In this document: positions 1 to 17,900 of the stretch, piece by piece
Numbering within the stretch: the stretch's first letter is position 1
Layout of the letters: each line of letters opens with the position of its first letter
Assembly (NCBI GenBank): GCA_023101725.1
Contig: JALJCO010010453.1
Coordinates: 344,501 to 408,500 of the forward strand
Source of the DNA: Atherinomorus stipes
Lineage: Eukaryota; Chordata; Actinopteri; Atheriniformes; Atherinidae
Length of the DNA: 64,000 nucleotides
Reading direction: 5' to 3'
Made by a program: the position numbers and the translations under genes
Notes under the pieces: generated by a model
What the model saw: the letters and a program-made list of their open reading frames with translations, nothing else
The model's database searches: none
Told to the model about the DNA's origin: nothing

Positions 1-219
1 TCAAATGAAACCGCAGGTATTTATTGAGAAAACTGTGCTTAAAAATGTATTACTAAGTTGCAGAATCATAAAATCATATTAGTCCCGGAGGGAAATTTAA
101 CTTTTGTAGCAGCAAAAACAGACCAAGAACTGAAAAGTGTTTGCATATATGTCGTGTGTAATGCCATGACTTTGCTGTTTAAAAAAAAAAAAAAAAAAGT
201 AATCTTGTGTTCTTTGAAG

Positions 220-3200
220 AGTTCGGCTTTTGCCTTGGATGAAGATCCACAGAAGTTTTCTGTCAGTAGTGTAAAAACAACAACAGAGGCCTTTAAAGTA
301 AGTACTTACTGGTGTTTTGGAACAAAGTTTGGAATTGACCATCCTGGAGACAAAGTTCAGATATTTAATTGTACTTTTTTTCCTTTCCTAGGTGGTTGGA
401 AGTGTTTTATACTTTACTTCTTTCAGTGTTGACACGCTTGGACAGCCACTTGTAAATGAAAACCCCCAGCTGACAGATGGATGGGATGTTCCAACGTATC
501 TTTAACATAGATTGTCACATTGTCAAAAACATTTTGGGCCTTTGGAACTGTAAAGTGTGTCAAAAAAAAAAAAGATGGATTTTTATTGCACAGATCTTGA
601 TTTTTAAATGGAAATGCTCATTTTAAAATTAAAAACACTTTTAAGATTTAAGCACACAGTACAACTACATAGGTTCAGTATGATGATTGTAATAGAATTC
701 CTGAATATATACAAAGGTACCAGCAGGTTTTTAACCAGGTCATTGGAACTGATGGTCAGGAAATAGAAATGAAAGACAAAAGGTATGATAGGGTTATTGA
801 ATCTTTAATTTTCATACTCTCATATTAACTTGCTTTGTTTATTTAATGAGGCTATCATTGATCTCCTCTTCCTAGACCCAAGTCTATGTGTTTCAACTGC
901 GGCTCCGTCAGCCATCAAATTAGAGACTGTCCCAAGGTATCGTTCTTGAGTTATTAGTATGGCATAAGTACACAGAGAAGAGCCAGAACTTGATTAACAA
1001 CATTGTTACTATTCTAGCCTAAAGACATGGCTGCAATTAATGAGAGAAGAAAGGAGTTTAATCAGAACAACCAGGCCATGCAGAGTAACCAGCGATACCA
1101 TGCAGATGAAGTAGAGGAGCGCTTCGCCAAATACAAGCCTGGAGTCATGAGGCAGGATTTTTATTTTTTTGCACACACCAGAAACAAATCTGATTCAAAT
1201 GCAACATCTAATGAAATAGTTGACTCTTGATCATAAAATCTTTTTTTTTTCTTCCTGCTGAATTGTGCTTTTGAAAAGTGAGGAGCTGTTGGCAGCACTG
1301 GGAATTGATGGCAACACCCTACCTCCTCTGATTTATCGCATGAGGCAGCTAGGCTATCCACCAGGCTGGCTCAAAGAGGCAGAGATGGAGAACTCAGGTT
1401 TATCCCTATATGATGGAAATGGTAGGTTATTTTCCCTGAAAAAAATGAAAATGATAAACATGTTGCAATTTTAGTAACATGCAGGGAAGCTTGGTTTTGA
1501 AATTCATAGAATCTGGATCCTTGTTCTTTTTTCCCTTAATCTTCACTTTTTTCTTTTCTTTTTTTTTTTTTTTAGTATCTAATGATGGCAGTGCAACAGA
1601 TGGCAGCAACACACAAAACATCTCTTATGATGTTTCCAAACTGGTAGATTTCCCAGGCTTTAATGTAGCTGTGCCATACAAAATGAAAGATGTAAGTCCT
1701 ACAACACCTTCTATATAATATATACTGACATGCATATCTTATGGTTGTTATATTTTATTTTATTTTTTTACTTAATTATATACATTTCTAACTTTAAGGA
1801 ATCCATCACTTTCTGTAAAGTTTTGGAGGCACATCTGGTTTTCTTGTGCAAATCGTGCTTGTTCTTTGTTTTAATGACTTTTAGGAATTCATGCAGTATG
1901 GTTCCATTCCAATACAAAGCAGTCACATGAAGCAAAACTATGCAGCCTACCTGTCCAGCAACTTTCCTCTGGTATTTGTCTTTTTGTTTAAAAGCATTTG
2001 ATTTTATTCTGCTGACACCTGCCAACTATTAAGACCTGAACAATGCTTTTTAGCTTTGTGTACACTTTTTAATATCACAGGGCAATACTTTTGCAAAAGC
2101 TGCAGGTTTTATTTGTGTAATTATTAATCGACCCAGTGTAGGTTAGTTGTTATAGCATTGTTCTAAAGCTAAACCTAAATTGACACTGGTGGAGATGAGA
2201 GGCAATGACAGTTCATGCTGATCAGTGCATGATGTGGTCTCATAGCAAGTTCTTTTGTTTTTGGCAACAGCCTGGTGCCACCAGCAACAAAAGACGACAA
2301 GAATTCGACTCGTACCCACAGCAAAGGAAGAAGAATAAGTCTAGCCCCGATCGGATCTCAGACAGGAGCTCAGATATGGATATTGAATCAGGTCATTCTT
2401 AATCTTTTTTTAAGCATCATAGAATCTTTGAACTATAACAAATGCATGAGCTTGTAGTAGTTGTGCAATTTTCTTCATATTAGCTTCTATCCTTTTTTTT
2501 TTTGTAACTGAATCACCTTTTTCTTTGTTTGAATCAACTTCTCTTTTTAAGCTTTGAGTGATCTGTTTGATAACTTTTTTATTTAAATCTTTTCTACAGA
2601 TCCAGGAACAGCTTACTGTCCTGGCTCTGGCGACTTTCATTTCCAACCTCCACTGCCTCCTGGTTCTCCTTGCTTCAGCTCACCACCTCCTTTACCCCAG
2701 GGCACTCCTCCGGCTACACCCACTCCTCCACCTCTTCCCAAAGGTACACCTCCGCTAACACCCACCAACGGCTCGCCAGCTCTGTCAGGGCGTAACTGGA
2801 CAGTAGTTGATGAGACTGTGGAGGGAACAGAGGATGAGCTTACTCTTGAGGAACTGGAGGAGCAACAGAGGCTGATCTGGGCAGCTCTTGAAAATGCTGA
2901 CACTGCCACAAACAGTGACTGTGAGACACCTGCATTGGGAACACCCGCACCCAGCTCACCAAGTGTGTCCACACCTGCACATGTAGACACAGAGACGGAA
3001 GAGGCTGAGGACGTAATGGATGTAGTGGGACCTGCAGAGCTTTGCCATACCAGTGAAAATCATAAGAAACCAGAGATGCAAGACATTGTCACTCCAAGTC
3101 CTGCATCTATTAAAGTTGAAGATGACAGTCCTCAGAGCCCAGAGCCTGTCAGATCCCAAGATGATAGCCCACAGAGTCCTGGTTCAATCAAATCCCAAGA

Positions 3201-3552
3201 TGATACCCCACAAAGTCCTGGTCCAGTCAAATCCCAAGATGATACCCCACAAAGTCCTGGTCCAGTCAAATCCCAAGATGATACCCCACAAAGTCCTGGT
3301 CCAGTCAAATCCCAAGATGACAGTCCACAGAGTCCTGTTCCAGATTTTTCTCATGTGGGATCTGGGGGCCGTGCTTCTCCTGAGCTTGTGGAGAAGGTTA
3401 CAGCTGTCCCTCATCGAAGCAGGTTTGCAGCTGGCATTGTTCCATTTGAAGAAACACCTGAATTCACAGAAGTAGCAGAAGCCACAGGAACGTACCTTAG
3501 GATCAGAGACTTGCTCAAAAGCTCTCCACGAAGTTTGTCAAAGAAGAAATAA
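220..3552 (+). CDS. zcchc8: ZCCHC8, zinc-finger CCHC protein 8 (5' partial)
   Basis: Ten exons are readable, all phase-consistent: 220-297, 392-495, 717-782, 876-936, 1018-1151, 1279-1421, 1576-1691, 1885-1971, 2271-2391 and 2600-3552 (TAA). Exons encoding the N-terminus lie before the window. The exon at 876-936 carries the CCHC knuckle CFNCGSVSHQIRDC. Exons 1018-1691 hold the PSP proline-rich domain (RYHADEVEERF, YRMRQLGYPPGWLKEAE, DFPGFN). The exon at 2271-2391 is basic (KRRQEF, QRKKNK), like a nuclear localisation signal. The last exon has PPLPPG/PLPKGTPP proline runs, the conserved LTLEELEEQQRLIWAALE helix and the C-terminal YLRIRDLLKSSPR motif. Known role of the family: nuclear scaffold of the NEXT complex with MTR4 and RBM7, feeding RNAs to the exosome. 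The intron after 1151 uses a GC donor. A 39-bp repeat expands the last exon. Confidence 0.95.
3121..3354 (+). repeat. Six-copy 39-bp coding tandem repeat in ZCCHC8
   Basis: Six consecutive 39-bp units each encode 13 residues of the type DDTPQSPGPVKSQ. Units 3-5 (3199-3315) are nearly identical at DNA level, while units 1, 2 and 6 are diverged. Every unit keeps an S/T-P-Q-S-P core, so the array multiplies candidate proline-directed phosphorylation sites in a disordered region. I do not recall this array in human ZCCHC8. Confidence 0.9.
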
Positions 3553-4558
3553 AATGTAACATCTTGGTTCAAATACCACTATATGAACATTTTTTTAAAT
3601 CAAAAGATTCTGTTTTCTTCTCCATTGAGCATAATTTTTTAGCCTTTTTTTTTGTCTGTGATGTACATACATTTGATCTGTAAAATGTCATGAGGGAGAG
3701 CTTCTTAGAGATGCTACAAAAAATGGTTTCTACCAGTTTTACATTTTTGTAGTAATCTTTGAGTGTTTATTTTAATGTAAAATTTGTTTAATTAATGATC
3801 TGTATTCATCTGATGTTTAGATGGCTCTTTTTTTTTTATCCCAATTGAATTGCTTAAAAAGCATAGAGTAAACATGCGTGTATTTGCTTCAGTTCTTTAT
3901 TTTGTCCGTCAAGCCTTTTTTTTTTCTCTCTCCATTTGCCTACACCAGAGATCCTCATTCCAGCTCCTCAAGAGCCGTTGTCCTGTAGGTTTTGGAATTT
4001 ACCTTGCCGCAACACTCATGACAGGCTCGGTTAAGCTTCATGTCAAGCTCAGCACAAGTTGGCTAATTACCTGTTTATTTAAATCAGGTGTGTTGCAGCA
4101 AGGTAAATTCAAAAACCTGCAGAACACTGGCCCTGGAGGACCTGCAATGAGGATCACTGGCCTACACATTGATGGTCTGAATAAGTGAACAGACGAAATG
4201 TAACTGATTGTCAGGTTTTACTTATTTGTCATTAAAAATAGCTACCACACCCATTTCAAATGTTTATAAAGTACTCGCACGTATGCTCACAAAATATGCG
4301 CACACACATGCACTTGCGTGCATTCTGTTAACTATATAGGGGGGGGGGGCTTCAAGAACATTTTTAGTCTCACAAAATCATATTTGATAAACTATTGTTG
4401 GAATCATTCTACAATTTTCGACTCCTCTACGTTTATGTTTACAGTTGTTTTTAATATCACGCCTCCTCATAGTTTTGTAATATTAATGTAGGATCTTATC
4501 GTGATTACCAGCGTATATACAGTAAATCTATGCTTTCTTAATTGTAGAATTTACTTTT
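3553..4558 (+). other. ZCCHC8 3' UTR and short ZCCHC8-CLIP1 spacer
   Basis: This is AT-rich non-coding sequence after the ZCCHC8 stop. An AATAAA overlaps the stop codon at 3548-3553 but is too close to be convincing as the only poly(A) signal, and I see no other canonical signal before the hAT MITE at 3938-4167. A CA/CG-rich simple stretch (about 4275-4320) and a G10 run (about 4341-4350) follow. No gene is visible here. Confidence 0.6.
3938..4167. mobile_element. hAT-type MITE with perfect 8-bp TSD
   Basis: The element at 3946-4159 has imperfect terminal inverted repeats (CAGAGATCCTCATTCCAG against CAGTGATCCTCATTGCAG on the opposite strand). Inner halves also pair: the reverse complement of the right half restores the TTTGGAATTTACCTTGC-type left arm. 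It is flanked by identical GCCTACAC duplications at 3938-3945 and 4160-4167, the 8-bp signature of hAT insertion. No transposase is present. Confidence 0.88.
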
Positions 4559-4801
4559 TTTTTTGTCCTGAAATGAAAGTGCTGTCTCTGTAATGAGTGC
4601 TGCATCTTGCTGAACATAACATCTTTGTTAAGCACCCACCCCTGACGTTCCTGTCAGCCGTTGGGCAGGCGTCTCGTGCTCGTGCGCTGGGCTGTGCCTG
4701 GTTCCCCGTGCGTGATCCGGGCAGTCGCGTTTTTGTACTTAGCTCGCTAGCTTCATCATCTTTCTCCTTAGAAGACGGAGCTTGTACAGGGAACATACCA
4801 G
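4559..4801 (+). promoter_or_regulatory. Probable CLIP1 promoter and non-coding first exon
   Basis: Base composition turns sharply GC- and CpG-rich at about 4635-4735 compared with AT-rich flanks, and the stretch ends in a good donor (ACCAG then gtcagt at 4802). No long ORF continues across it. This fits a CpG-rich housekeeping promoter and a 5' UTR exon spliced to the start-codon exon near 8.8 kb. The transcription start cannot be fixed from sequence. Confidence 0.55.
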
Positions 4802-8815
<4,014 letters not shown>

Positions 8816-8900
8816 AGGTGGACAGTTGTGTTGATGGTCTGGGGTCATTCTGTACCCACCGACAGACACAAGCCTTGTGGGTCAGGTCACTGTTGAAAAT

Positions 8901-11900
8901 ATGAGCACAGCAAAGCCCACTGGCATCAAAGTGCCTAGCAAGATAGCTTGGCCACCTGGACCTGGAGCCCCTAAGACCAACCCAAGCACAGGTGAGAATC
9001 TCTGTACAGTATGTGAAGGTTCTTCTGCATTTGGTGGACCTGGCATCATAGTTTATGCCATCTAATGTTTCATAGCTGTGGATGACATTGACAATTATAC
9101 TGCAAGACCAAGTCGATTTATTTCCAGCTCTTTTATTATAAGGCTTGTAGTGTTACACATTTTATATATCTCTGTTGTTATAAAGTTGTTATGAGAGGAA
9201 ATAATCAAATGTATCAGTGGTCTGATGAGCAATGAAGAAAACAGAATTTCTTAATCTGCTTAATTTGAGTCCATTTCTTAGTGGATAAACTTTTCTCTTT
9301 CTGAACTCAGCTAAAGTTGCTGTGGCTGACAAATCAACTACAAGTGCTGGTGGAGAAGATGGCAAGAATGCTGAGGAGAGCTTTCAGATTGGAGAGCGAG
9401 TATGGGTGAATGGAAATAAGCCTGGCTACATACAGTTTTTAGGAGAGACGCAGTTTGCCCCAGGACAGTGGGCAGGCATTGTCCTCGATGAGCCAATTGG
9501 GAAGAATGACGGGTCGGTGGCGGGTGTGCGCTACTTTCAGTGTGAAGCTCTTCGAGGGATATTTACCCGCCCTTCTAAGTTGTCCCGCACAGAGGGGGAA
9601 GCTAATGGAACTCAAACTGCACCCCCATCCCGTGCCGCATCACCGACTCCTTCAGTTGGAAGTGTAGCCTCGCATACTCCCGCAACAAAATCAGCCTTAC
9701 CCTCAAGCGCTGCAGCAGCCAAGAAGGCTTCTTCCACTACAACAGCTATACCGTCCTCTAACCTCGTACGCACCAACAGTGAATCCGTCTCCAACCTCTC
9801 AGAGACTGGATCGGTCAAGAAGGGAGAAAGGGAACTGAAGATGGGTGACCGTGTATTGGTAAAGTTTGTGAAAGTATTTTTAAATCACATGACCCATGGA
9901 GCCTCTCTCTTTAAGTGTAAAGAAATTAACATAGGAAAGTTTTATTTAATTTCACTAACCTCAATCATGTGAGGCAGTGGATGTGCTTGTATTTTAAGCC
10001 ACCATCTTTGCTCAGTTCTGTAGTTCTGCTTATAAGCAGATGAGAACTTTCCTTCCTCCTATAAATTCCCTTTTTTGTCCCTTTCTTTAGCCTAAAGAAT
10101 GTGCAGCATAACATGCTAGAAGGAAGTATCTCTCATTCCAGAGGGGCTGTGAAGGAAATCTGCTCAACAAATTTAGTATCATGTAAACCTCTCAGCTGTT
10201 CATTTTAAATGATCACGAGAGAAACAGTGTTTCTAATGTTGTTAATTTGACCTTATTCTGTTCAAAGCTGCACATTTTGGTTTCTGTTGCATTTATGGAA
10301 TTATCTCACTCAGGGTTTTTAGCAAGCAAAGCTGATTACTTTTTAGGCCTCTTTTATCTGTTAAGAGGATTAAATGTGGGCCAATGTTTGGCGTTTCCTT
10401 CTCAGGTTGGTGGTACAAAGGCCGGAGTGGTACGTTTCCTTGGAGAAACCGATTTTGCCAAAGGCGAGTGGTGTGGTGTGGAACTGGATGAACCTCTAGG
10501 AAAGAATGATGGGGCAGTGGCAGGCACAAGGTACAGAAGTCGAGTGATAATTAAAAGAAATCTTTTCTTTTTAAACCACACTTCTTGCATTATTGTAGTT
10601 TTTTATTATTGTTATGATTTTTAACCAATATTTCAAGAGTTAAGAGCAGGGGTGGGCAACTCCGGTCTTCAAGGGCCAGTATCCTGTAGATATTAGGGGT
10701 TTCCCTGCTGCAACACACCTGACTTGCATCAGTGAGTAATTAGCAAGCTTGCATAGATTTTACCCCAGCTTTACACCGGGTCCGTGAGTGCAGTGCAACG
10801 GCTTTGCTCCAACCTCCATGGCGCGAGCATTTACACCGTGCACTGAGCGCCCGTAAGCAGAACAGCTGTTGCTAGATCGGTGACATCATGGAATCACGGG
10901 GGGGGGGGGGTTGCAAGATCGCTTGTGATTCTCATACAAATGGTTGATTTTTTTCCACTTGTTGGTGTGTCATTGTTTCTTATTTCACTGAAACCTTGTG
11001 TACACAGAAATGATGTCATGTTCAGATAGTTCAGCAGCAGTTTAAAATCTGCAGTGGCTTTTGTTTAGGAAGTTACCGGATGTTTTACACTGAATCCCGT
11101 GTCTGATTTCCTGTCTGGTCTGATCCGAAATACTAAAAATTAACATGCTGTCAGTGCGTGCTCCGTCAAAAATAGAGCCGACACGTATCTTTAGCGTAGC
11201 TTTGCAACATGCCGGAGCAACGACGGACCGCTCACGTGCTGTGGTGTGCTCGCAATAAATCAAAACATTGACTACAACAGGTGCAATTCGGTGCACTGCG
11301 CTCACAGACCTGGTGTAAAGCTGCGGTTAGTCTGAGTCAGGTGTGTTGCAGCAGGGAAACTCCTAATATCTGCAGGGTTCCTGTCCTTGAGGACCAGATT
11401 TGTCCTCCCTTGGTTAAGAGTCTGGGTGTCATCCTCGGCAGTGCTCTTATCATTCCAGTCCCAATATGTCACTCATTCAGCTTGCTTCCACCTACATCAC
11501 ATCTCCCACCTATGTCCATCTCTCACACCCAGTAGTTCTGCTATTCTGTTCCAATCCCTGGCAAGTCCCTCCATTAACTTCAACTGGCTCAAAACTCTTC
11601 TGTCATATTATACCTGTCCTGCAGCAACTCCACTGGCTTCCAATTAAATTCCATATCATCAATAAAATCTTAATTCTCACGTTCAAGGCCATCAACAGCC
11701 TCACCCCTCTTTCTCTCTGAGCTCTTCCATATTAACATACCCGGCTGTACTCTCAGATCTTCCTCCTCCATCAAACTTATCCTCCCACCCGCTGGCGTAT
11801 TCCCCATGGGGTCAAGAACCTTAAGCAGTTCGCCCCTCCCATCTTTGGGATTCTCTGCCACTGAATGTACAACAGTCTGATTCGCCTTATACAACAGCGT

Positions 11901-14900
11901 ATTCCCTTTAATTATGGGACTGGAATGACCCCACTGTCTCGCTGTTGCCCTTTATTGCTTTATTGCTTTTACATATTTTGTGTGTCTTTAGGTTTGTACT
12001 TTCCTGTATTTTAATCTTATTTTGAACAGTGACCTTGAGTGTCCTATAAGGTTCCTATAAATAAAATGTGTTATTATGATAATTATCTGTTTCCAGATAT
12101 TTTCAGTGCCAGCCCAAATATGGCTTGTTTGCTCCAGTTCACAAAGTCACACGGATTGGCTTCCCCTCCACAACGCCAGCCAAAGCAAAAACAACGGTTC
12201 GGAAAGTAGTGGCCACACCATCAGGGCTGAAAAGAAGCCCCAGTGCCTCATCCATCAGTACCATGAGCTCCGTGGCATCTTCTGTCAGTGCTAAGCCAAG
12301 CCGAACAGGCCTGGTGAGGCACAAACATGTTCAGTAGCAGCAATATTGAGAAATTATTTGCACATGTTTTAATCTGTACTCATTCAACATGTTATGCTTA
12401 CTGAATTATTACAGCTAACAGAGACATCGTCAAGGTATAATCGAAAGATTTCAGGCACCACAGCTCTGCAGGAGGCCCTGAAAGAGAAGCAACAGCATAT
12501 TGAGCAGCTAATGGCTGAGAGGGACATGGAAAGAGCTGAAGTTGCAAAGGCCACTAGCCATGCTGGAGAGATGGAACAAGAGATTACCTTGCTCAGGGAT
12601 GATCAAGAGCAGGTCAGTTTACTCACTGATCCATAAATACTGTTAAATTTCAAGTTTCTGAAAATTGGGGCTGCACGGTGGCATGGTGGTTGGCACCACA
12701 GCCTCACAGTAAGAAGGTCGATAGTTTGATTCCTAGCTGGGGAGGGGGTTCGAACAATTCCCACAGTGGCCCTCCTGTGTGGAGTTTGCATGTTCTGTCC
12801 GGGTACTCCGGCTTCCTCCCACCGTCCAAAGACATGTATGTTAGGTTAATTGGTCACTCTAAATTGTCCCTTGGAATGAATGTGAGAGTGAATGGTTGTC
12901 TGTCTCTCTGTGTTGGCCCTGCGACAGACTGGCAACCTGTCCGGGGTGTACCCCGCCTCTCGCCTGATAATGGCTGGGATAGGCTCCAGCAACCCCCGCA
13001 ACCCTGAACTGGATAAGCGGTACAGAAAATGACTGACTGATGACTGAAAATTGCATTGTCATCAGAGTTAATTTTTGTTTTGAAGATGGAGTCGAAAATG
13101 GATCAGTTGCGTGCCTTGGTAGAAGCTGCAGACAAAGAGAAAGTGGAGCTGCTGAATCAACTAGAGGAGGAGCGCAGGTAAAAATTCCCCAGCAATTTGA
13201 TTAGTCAAAGACATGCATAACCCAGGACATTTGTTAACATTAGTTGTTTTCATATGAAGGGGTCACTTTTGTTCAGAGAGGAGAAAGGCGACTAATCACG
13301 TTAGGTTGTTATACATTTATAATCTTAAGAAGTCATCAGGTCTGCTTAGCCTTGCTCTCTCAATGTAGTTTTTTTGCCTCTGTTAAATTTTATGTTTCTG
13401 GGGGGAATGTTTGTTTTCTTTTTGTTAAATAGGAAAGTGGAAGACCTCCAGTTTCGTGTAGAGGAAGCCTGTATTACCAAAGGAGACCTGGAGGTAATTC
13501 TACAAAAGACAGAAATTTCTGCAAGCTACTTTGCAACATTGCTGAATGGGGGAAAAAAACAAATGGAGAAAGAAGGGAAAAAAAGAAAACGTAGTAGAAA
13601 CATTTAATCTAAAGCTCATCTTGCTGGTTCAGAATCTTAATATTAGTTAAGAGGCAGCACATGCTCCTATCAGCTTGTTCTGGTTCTCAGCATTCAAGTT
13701 TGCCTAAACCTTACTCCACTTCCATTTAAGTCCTTTTTTTCCCTTTTGTACCTCAGTCATTCTTCATGTGTATATTCAAATTAAGTTGGCATGAAATCGG
13801 CTGGTATCATTTGTCACATAGCTTCAGTCAAGTCTATTCAGGCCATTTGCATTATCTCTCTACGGCTGAATTCACAAGGACAGTTTGATGCTCACTTCAT
13901 CTTGTATTTGGCGATGTGCCTTCAAATTCACCCAGTGGCGAAAACATGCTCTGACTTTGATGTCAAAAATTTCCAAAACCAGAAATAAAATCAGTCAGAC
14001 TTGATATCTATAAGTCACTGAGTCTGTGACTTGCTAACAGTGATCTTAATATTGTTATACAAGTGTTGGCCGGGTGAGAGTGAGAGGTAAATTGTACAAA
14101 TAATGTAATACTCACTAGATAAGTTTAATCATTAATAACTCTTATTTTCCTGCATATTTTTTACCTGTTCTAAGAGAAATATTTAAAATTAAATTATTTC
14201 CTAATTGTTTGGAATTTATTAATTATAAAAGGCTCTGCAATTTGCTTTTACATTCTAATTATTATCTATAAACTGGGTTCTTCTTCCTGGGTTTATTTAT
14301 CCCCCCCCCCCCCCCCTTTTTTGGGGGTCATATTTACGCCGCAGATTACACTGTCTAGAGTTTTGGAGCCCAGTGGTATCTCAGTCTATATCTGATCAAA
14401 TAATATATTTTGTTCCACAGTGCTGCAAAGGAACCATCTCAGTTATCCTGAAGGCATCCAAGCTCAAATGAGTTGTTTCAAATGAGGGCAACGGGGTTGG
14501 AAAACCCCTTTTATCTTCTCTTACAATTGAGCACTAACAGTTGCGCACAGCCATGAATATTATAAAAAAAAAATGCATGCAGCTTCAAATAAGAAAGGAA
14601 AAGTAATGTAACCAGGCCAGACTAAGAAAAAATGCTTTAACCTCAAGCTGTTGAAGTTGTACTAATGTTCAGCTGTAATTTTCCATGACTCCCTGTTCAG
14701 TGATGTGATCTTATTACTTGTTTTTCCCTCTCACCCTCGTCTTTCATGTTGGTCCAGTGCTCAGCATGAAACCACTGGAAATGCTCCCTTGTTATACCAC
14801 CTCCCAGTCACAGACCTGAATTCAGTTTGCACACTACAGCCAAAGGGGAATAACTCTTATCTCAAGAATTCAAATGTAGTGTTTGCAAAGAGGTCGATTG

Positions 14901-17900
14901 TGAGTGTTAACCATAGATTATAAGTCCAGTAAAAAAAAAAAAATGTAACAATCATTGAAAGTACCCTAAGAAAATAAGCAAGGAAAATAATGCGCATTTC
15001 TTAATCACATCCACCCTACTTCCTTGTCATTGTGTGGATGTATTATTTAAGTTAAATAGTTATATTTAAGTTTATTAGGTCCTTAACAGACCAGAGGTTT
15101 CATTTATAAAACTGCACAGGATCCTTGCTAAGTTTGTACATACCCCCAAAACCCAAAGTGTGCATATGCCAATCATCACTTTCTGCCAGTCTTCAGCAGT
15201 CCATTCGCCGTGTTCTTTGGCCCACTTCAGCCGTTTCTCCATTTGTTTCTTGTTCGGCATATATAAGCTGTGAGTGCGGAAACTTGCGACAAGCTGGTCA
15301 AATCGATGTCGCGGAGACTTCAGGCAGTCATACGAGCCAAGGGGGCAGCCACAAAATACTGAGAAAGTGATGATTCTAATTATAATAAAAATTATTCTGA
15401 TTCAATGAAACGGTTTCTCCATTATTCTAATTCAATAAAACAACAGTGTCACAGTTAAATGGCCTAAATGGGCCTTTTGGAAAGCTCAGCTGAGCAAATT
15501 TTTTACAGGTAATGAGTTCTGTGATTAGTCTAACGAGTAGGACAGGTGCGGTGAACACCTGATTTGCTTTCTGCACAAAAAATGCATTCGAAGAATTTAA
15601 TGATTGCACTATTTCAAATTATTCCAATTCGTTGACCAGCACCTGTAAATATTCAGATTTATAAAACCGTGTCTGCACACAGATTCAAGCAATCTCCTCT
15701 GTATGAATCGTACTCTTCCTGGAAGTTTGCACAGGTGAATTTGACTCATATCCCACCCCCTACACACCCACATCTACACACCCACATACCATAAATGGTC
15801 AGTGCAAAGTACCTTATGGATGTTTCTGCTTGTAGATAAACCAACTGATCTGTGGCATTTTAAACCTAATTGTGTCAAATGAGAAGACAAGAAAACACTA
15901 TTTCTCAGTGACTGGAGGCGAGGTGCTGGTTGATGAGGGGGAGGCTCGCAAAAACATATTATGTGGAATCACAAAGTAAAGTCTGCTAAGTGGCAGCACA
16001 TTGCTGCGTCGGCGAGTGATGCGAGTGTGACGGAGAGGTCTGTTCCAGAAGTCGGAAAGAAGTGTTCCAATCTGAACGGCATTCCTCAGTGCAATTTTGT
16101 GTAGGACACCACACGCCATGATTATTCCACACACCTTTTTTGATTGATACAGCAGCCTGCCCCTCAAAGCATCTTTGAAGTTTAAGGAGGCCGATGGCTC
16201 ACTCCACAACAAGGTGCTTTGGTCAACAGGTGCAGTTGCAGCGGGATTGCACGATTTTGGCGGGTCGGTCGAGTTCAGCATACAGATCTAGGAGCGCTAC
16301 TCTAGGAATTCTAAATCTGCATATTACCCAGTCATTATCATGGGCAAGGTAAAACGTGTTCCCTCCCAATTCTCCCATTTGAAAGATCTTCCACCAGTGC
16401 CAATGCATCCATCGCGCAGCATTACAAATGAGCCCCCACATTATTCTAACGTTCATAACAGTCAGTATTGCCTCGCACTTTCGCACAATCTGTGTTAATT
16501 CGTAGTGAATGTATCACCCTGGCGATCATTGGGGAGAGGAAATTGATGATTCGAAAACTTTGATGAAATGTTGATTTAAAGGGCCCATATTATAAGCTTT
16601 TCTCCCCATCTGAAGCAATTCTTTGATATTTTGATGTAATGGAGGAGTCATGGTTTGGTCAAATCCGACCCCAGTTAGAGCGCTTCTGCCGCACCGCGCA
16701 CCCTCTTTTTTCCTCTCTCAAACGTCTTGCTGTTGAGAAAGCGAGCAGCCACAGCTTTCATTGTTTCTGTCTCTACCAGTGTTGTGCAGGACGGCATGCT
16801 CAGTGGAGTCGTCTTGGAAGCGAGAGCGTATCTCGGTCTCAGAAGCGGAGTGGCGCTAGTAAATCAGGTTTGGAAGTGGATAGTGTTTAAGGCTGGAGTG
16901 ACCAGCCAGTTACTGACTTTACGTTCAGACCAAAAGAGGAAAAGACGCCCGAGGCTGGGCGACAAACAGGACAGCTTCCAAAGCAGCAAGATTTTGTTGC
17001 TGCTTTGGTTGCTCATCACGTGACTGACGTCAAAGTTAAATGGCACAGGTCATTTAAAGGAGCCGCACAGCGGACTTCTTGACAGCATTGTTGCTGTTGC
17101 TCACCTCCCACTCAGTTAAAGCAGAGCAGAGCTGCAGGACGTTTTGTGTGGTCATTAAATACAGGAAAAAAAATCAGCACATGAACATAAATTAAAATCA
17201 TTTTCTAATTAGTCACAAGCAGATTGAGTTGTTTTCTGCAGTATTGAGCAGAAAACAACTAACAACAAGTGGCGTTATGATTTATCCACCACAGGATCAT
17301 CAAACTTTTACAACTTTGAAAGTCACTAAAATATGTCTGAAACAAAAAAAACAGTGATGATAATAAACTCAGAATACAGCTTCAAACTTTGCAATAGAGA
17401 AAAGACGAGTCAGCACTGCGCGAGCAGCTGTTTCTGTGATCTTTGTTTAGACAACAGAAGAAACGGAAGAATCTCCGCGCATCGCCCAGCCCGTTTGTCC
17501 CAGTAGAATTAATCCAGCCACAGTTCGCCTGCTAGTTTGGTGAAGCGGCTTCATTTAATGTAGAACAACTTCACATTATTCTCCACGCTGCCCAACACTG
17601 ACATTTAAACTCGCTGCACACACAAACTCAACACAAATTCTCAAGCTGTGCGCAATATGAGCAGAGCGTGCGTCTGGTCATTTTCTCACAATTATGCAGA
17701 GCCGATGCGTTTTCACACGTTGACACTGATTTCAGATATTTTTAGTTCATAGGTTTATCACAGAAGTGCACAAAACACTGCGCAGGAACGAAGTCCTGTA
17801 TCACACGAAACAAAAAAGCAGAGAACACGGCAGCGCAGCCAAGACAAAGTGAGGAGAGCGCGCGTGCATGCATGCTGTGTTTGTGTTCTAAAGAAAAATA

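Noticed and set aside
1479..1621. Long T-rich open frame on + and K-rich shadow on -
   Set aside because: This is a polypyrimidine tract before the ZCCHC8 acceptor at 1575; homopolymers make spurious frames on both strands.
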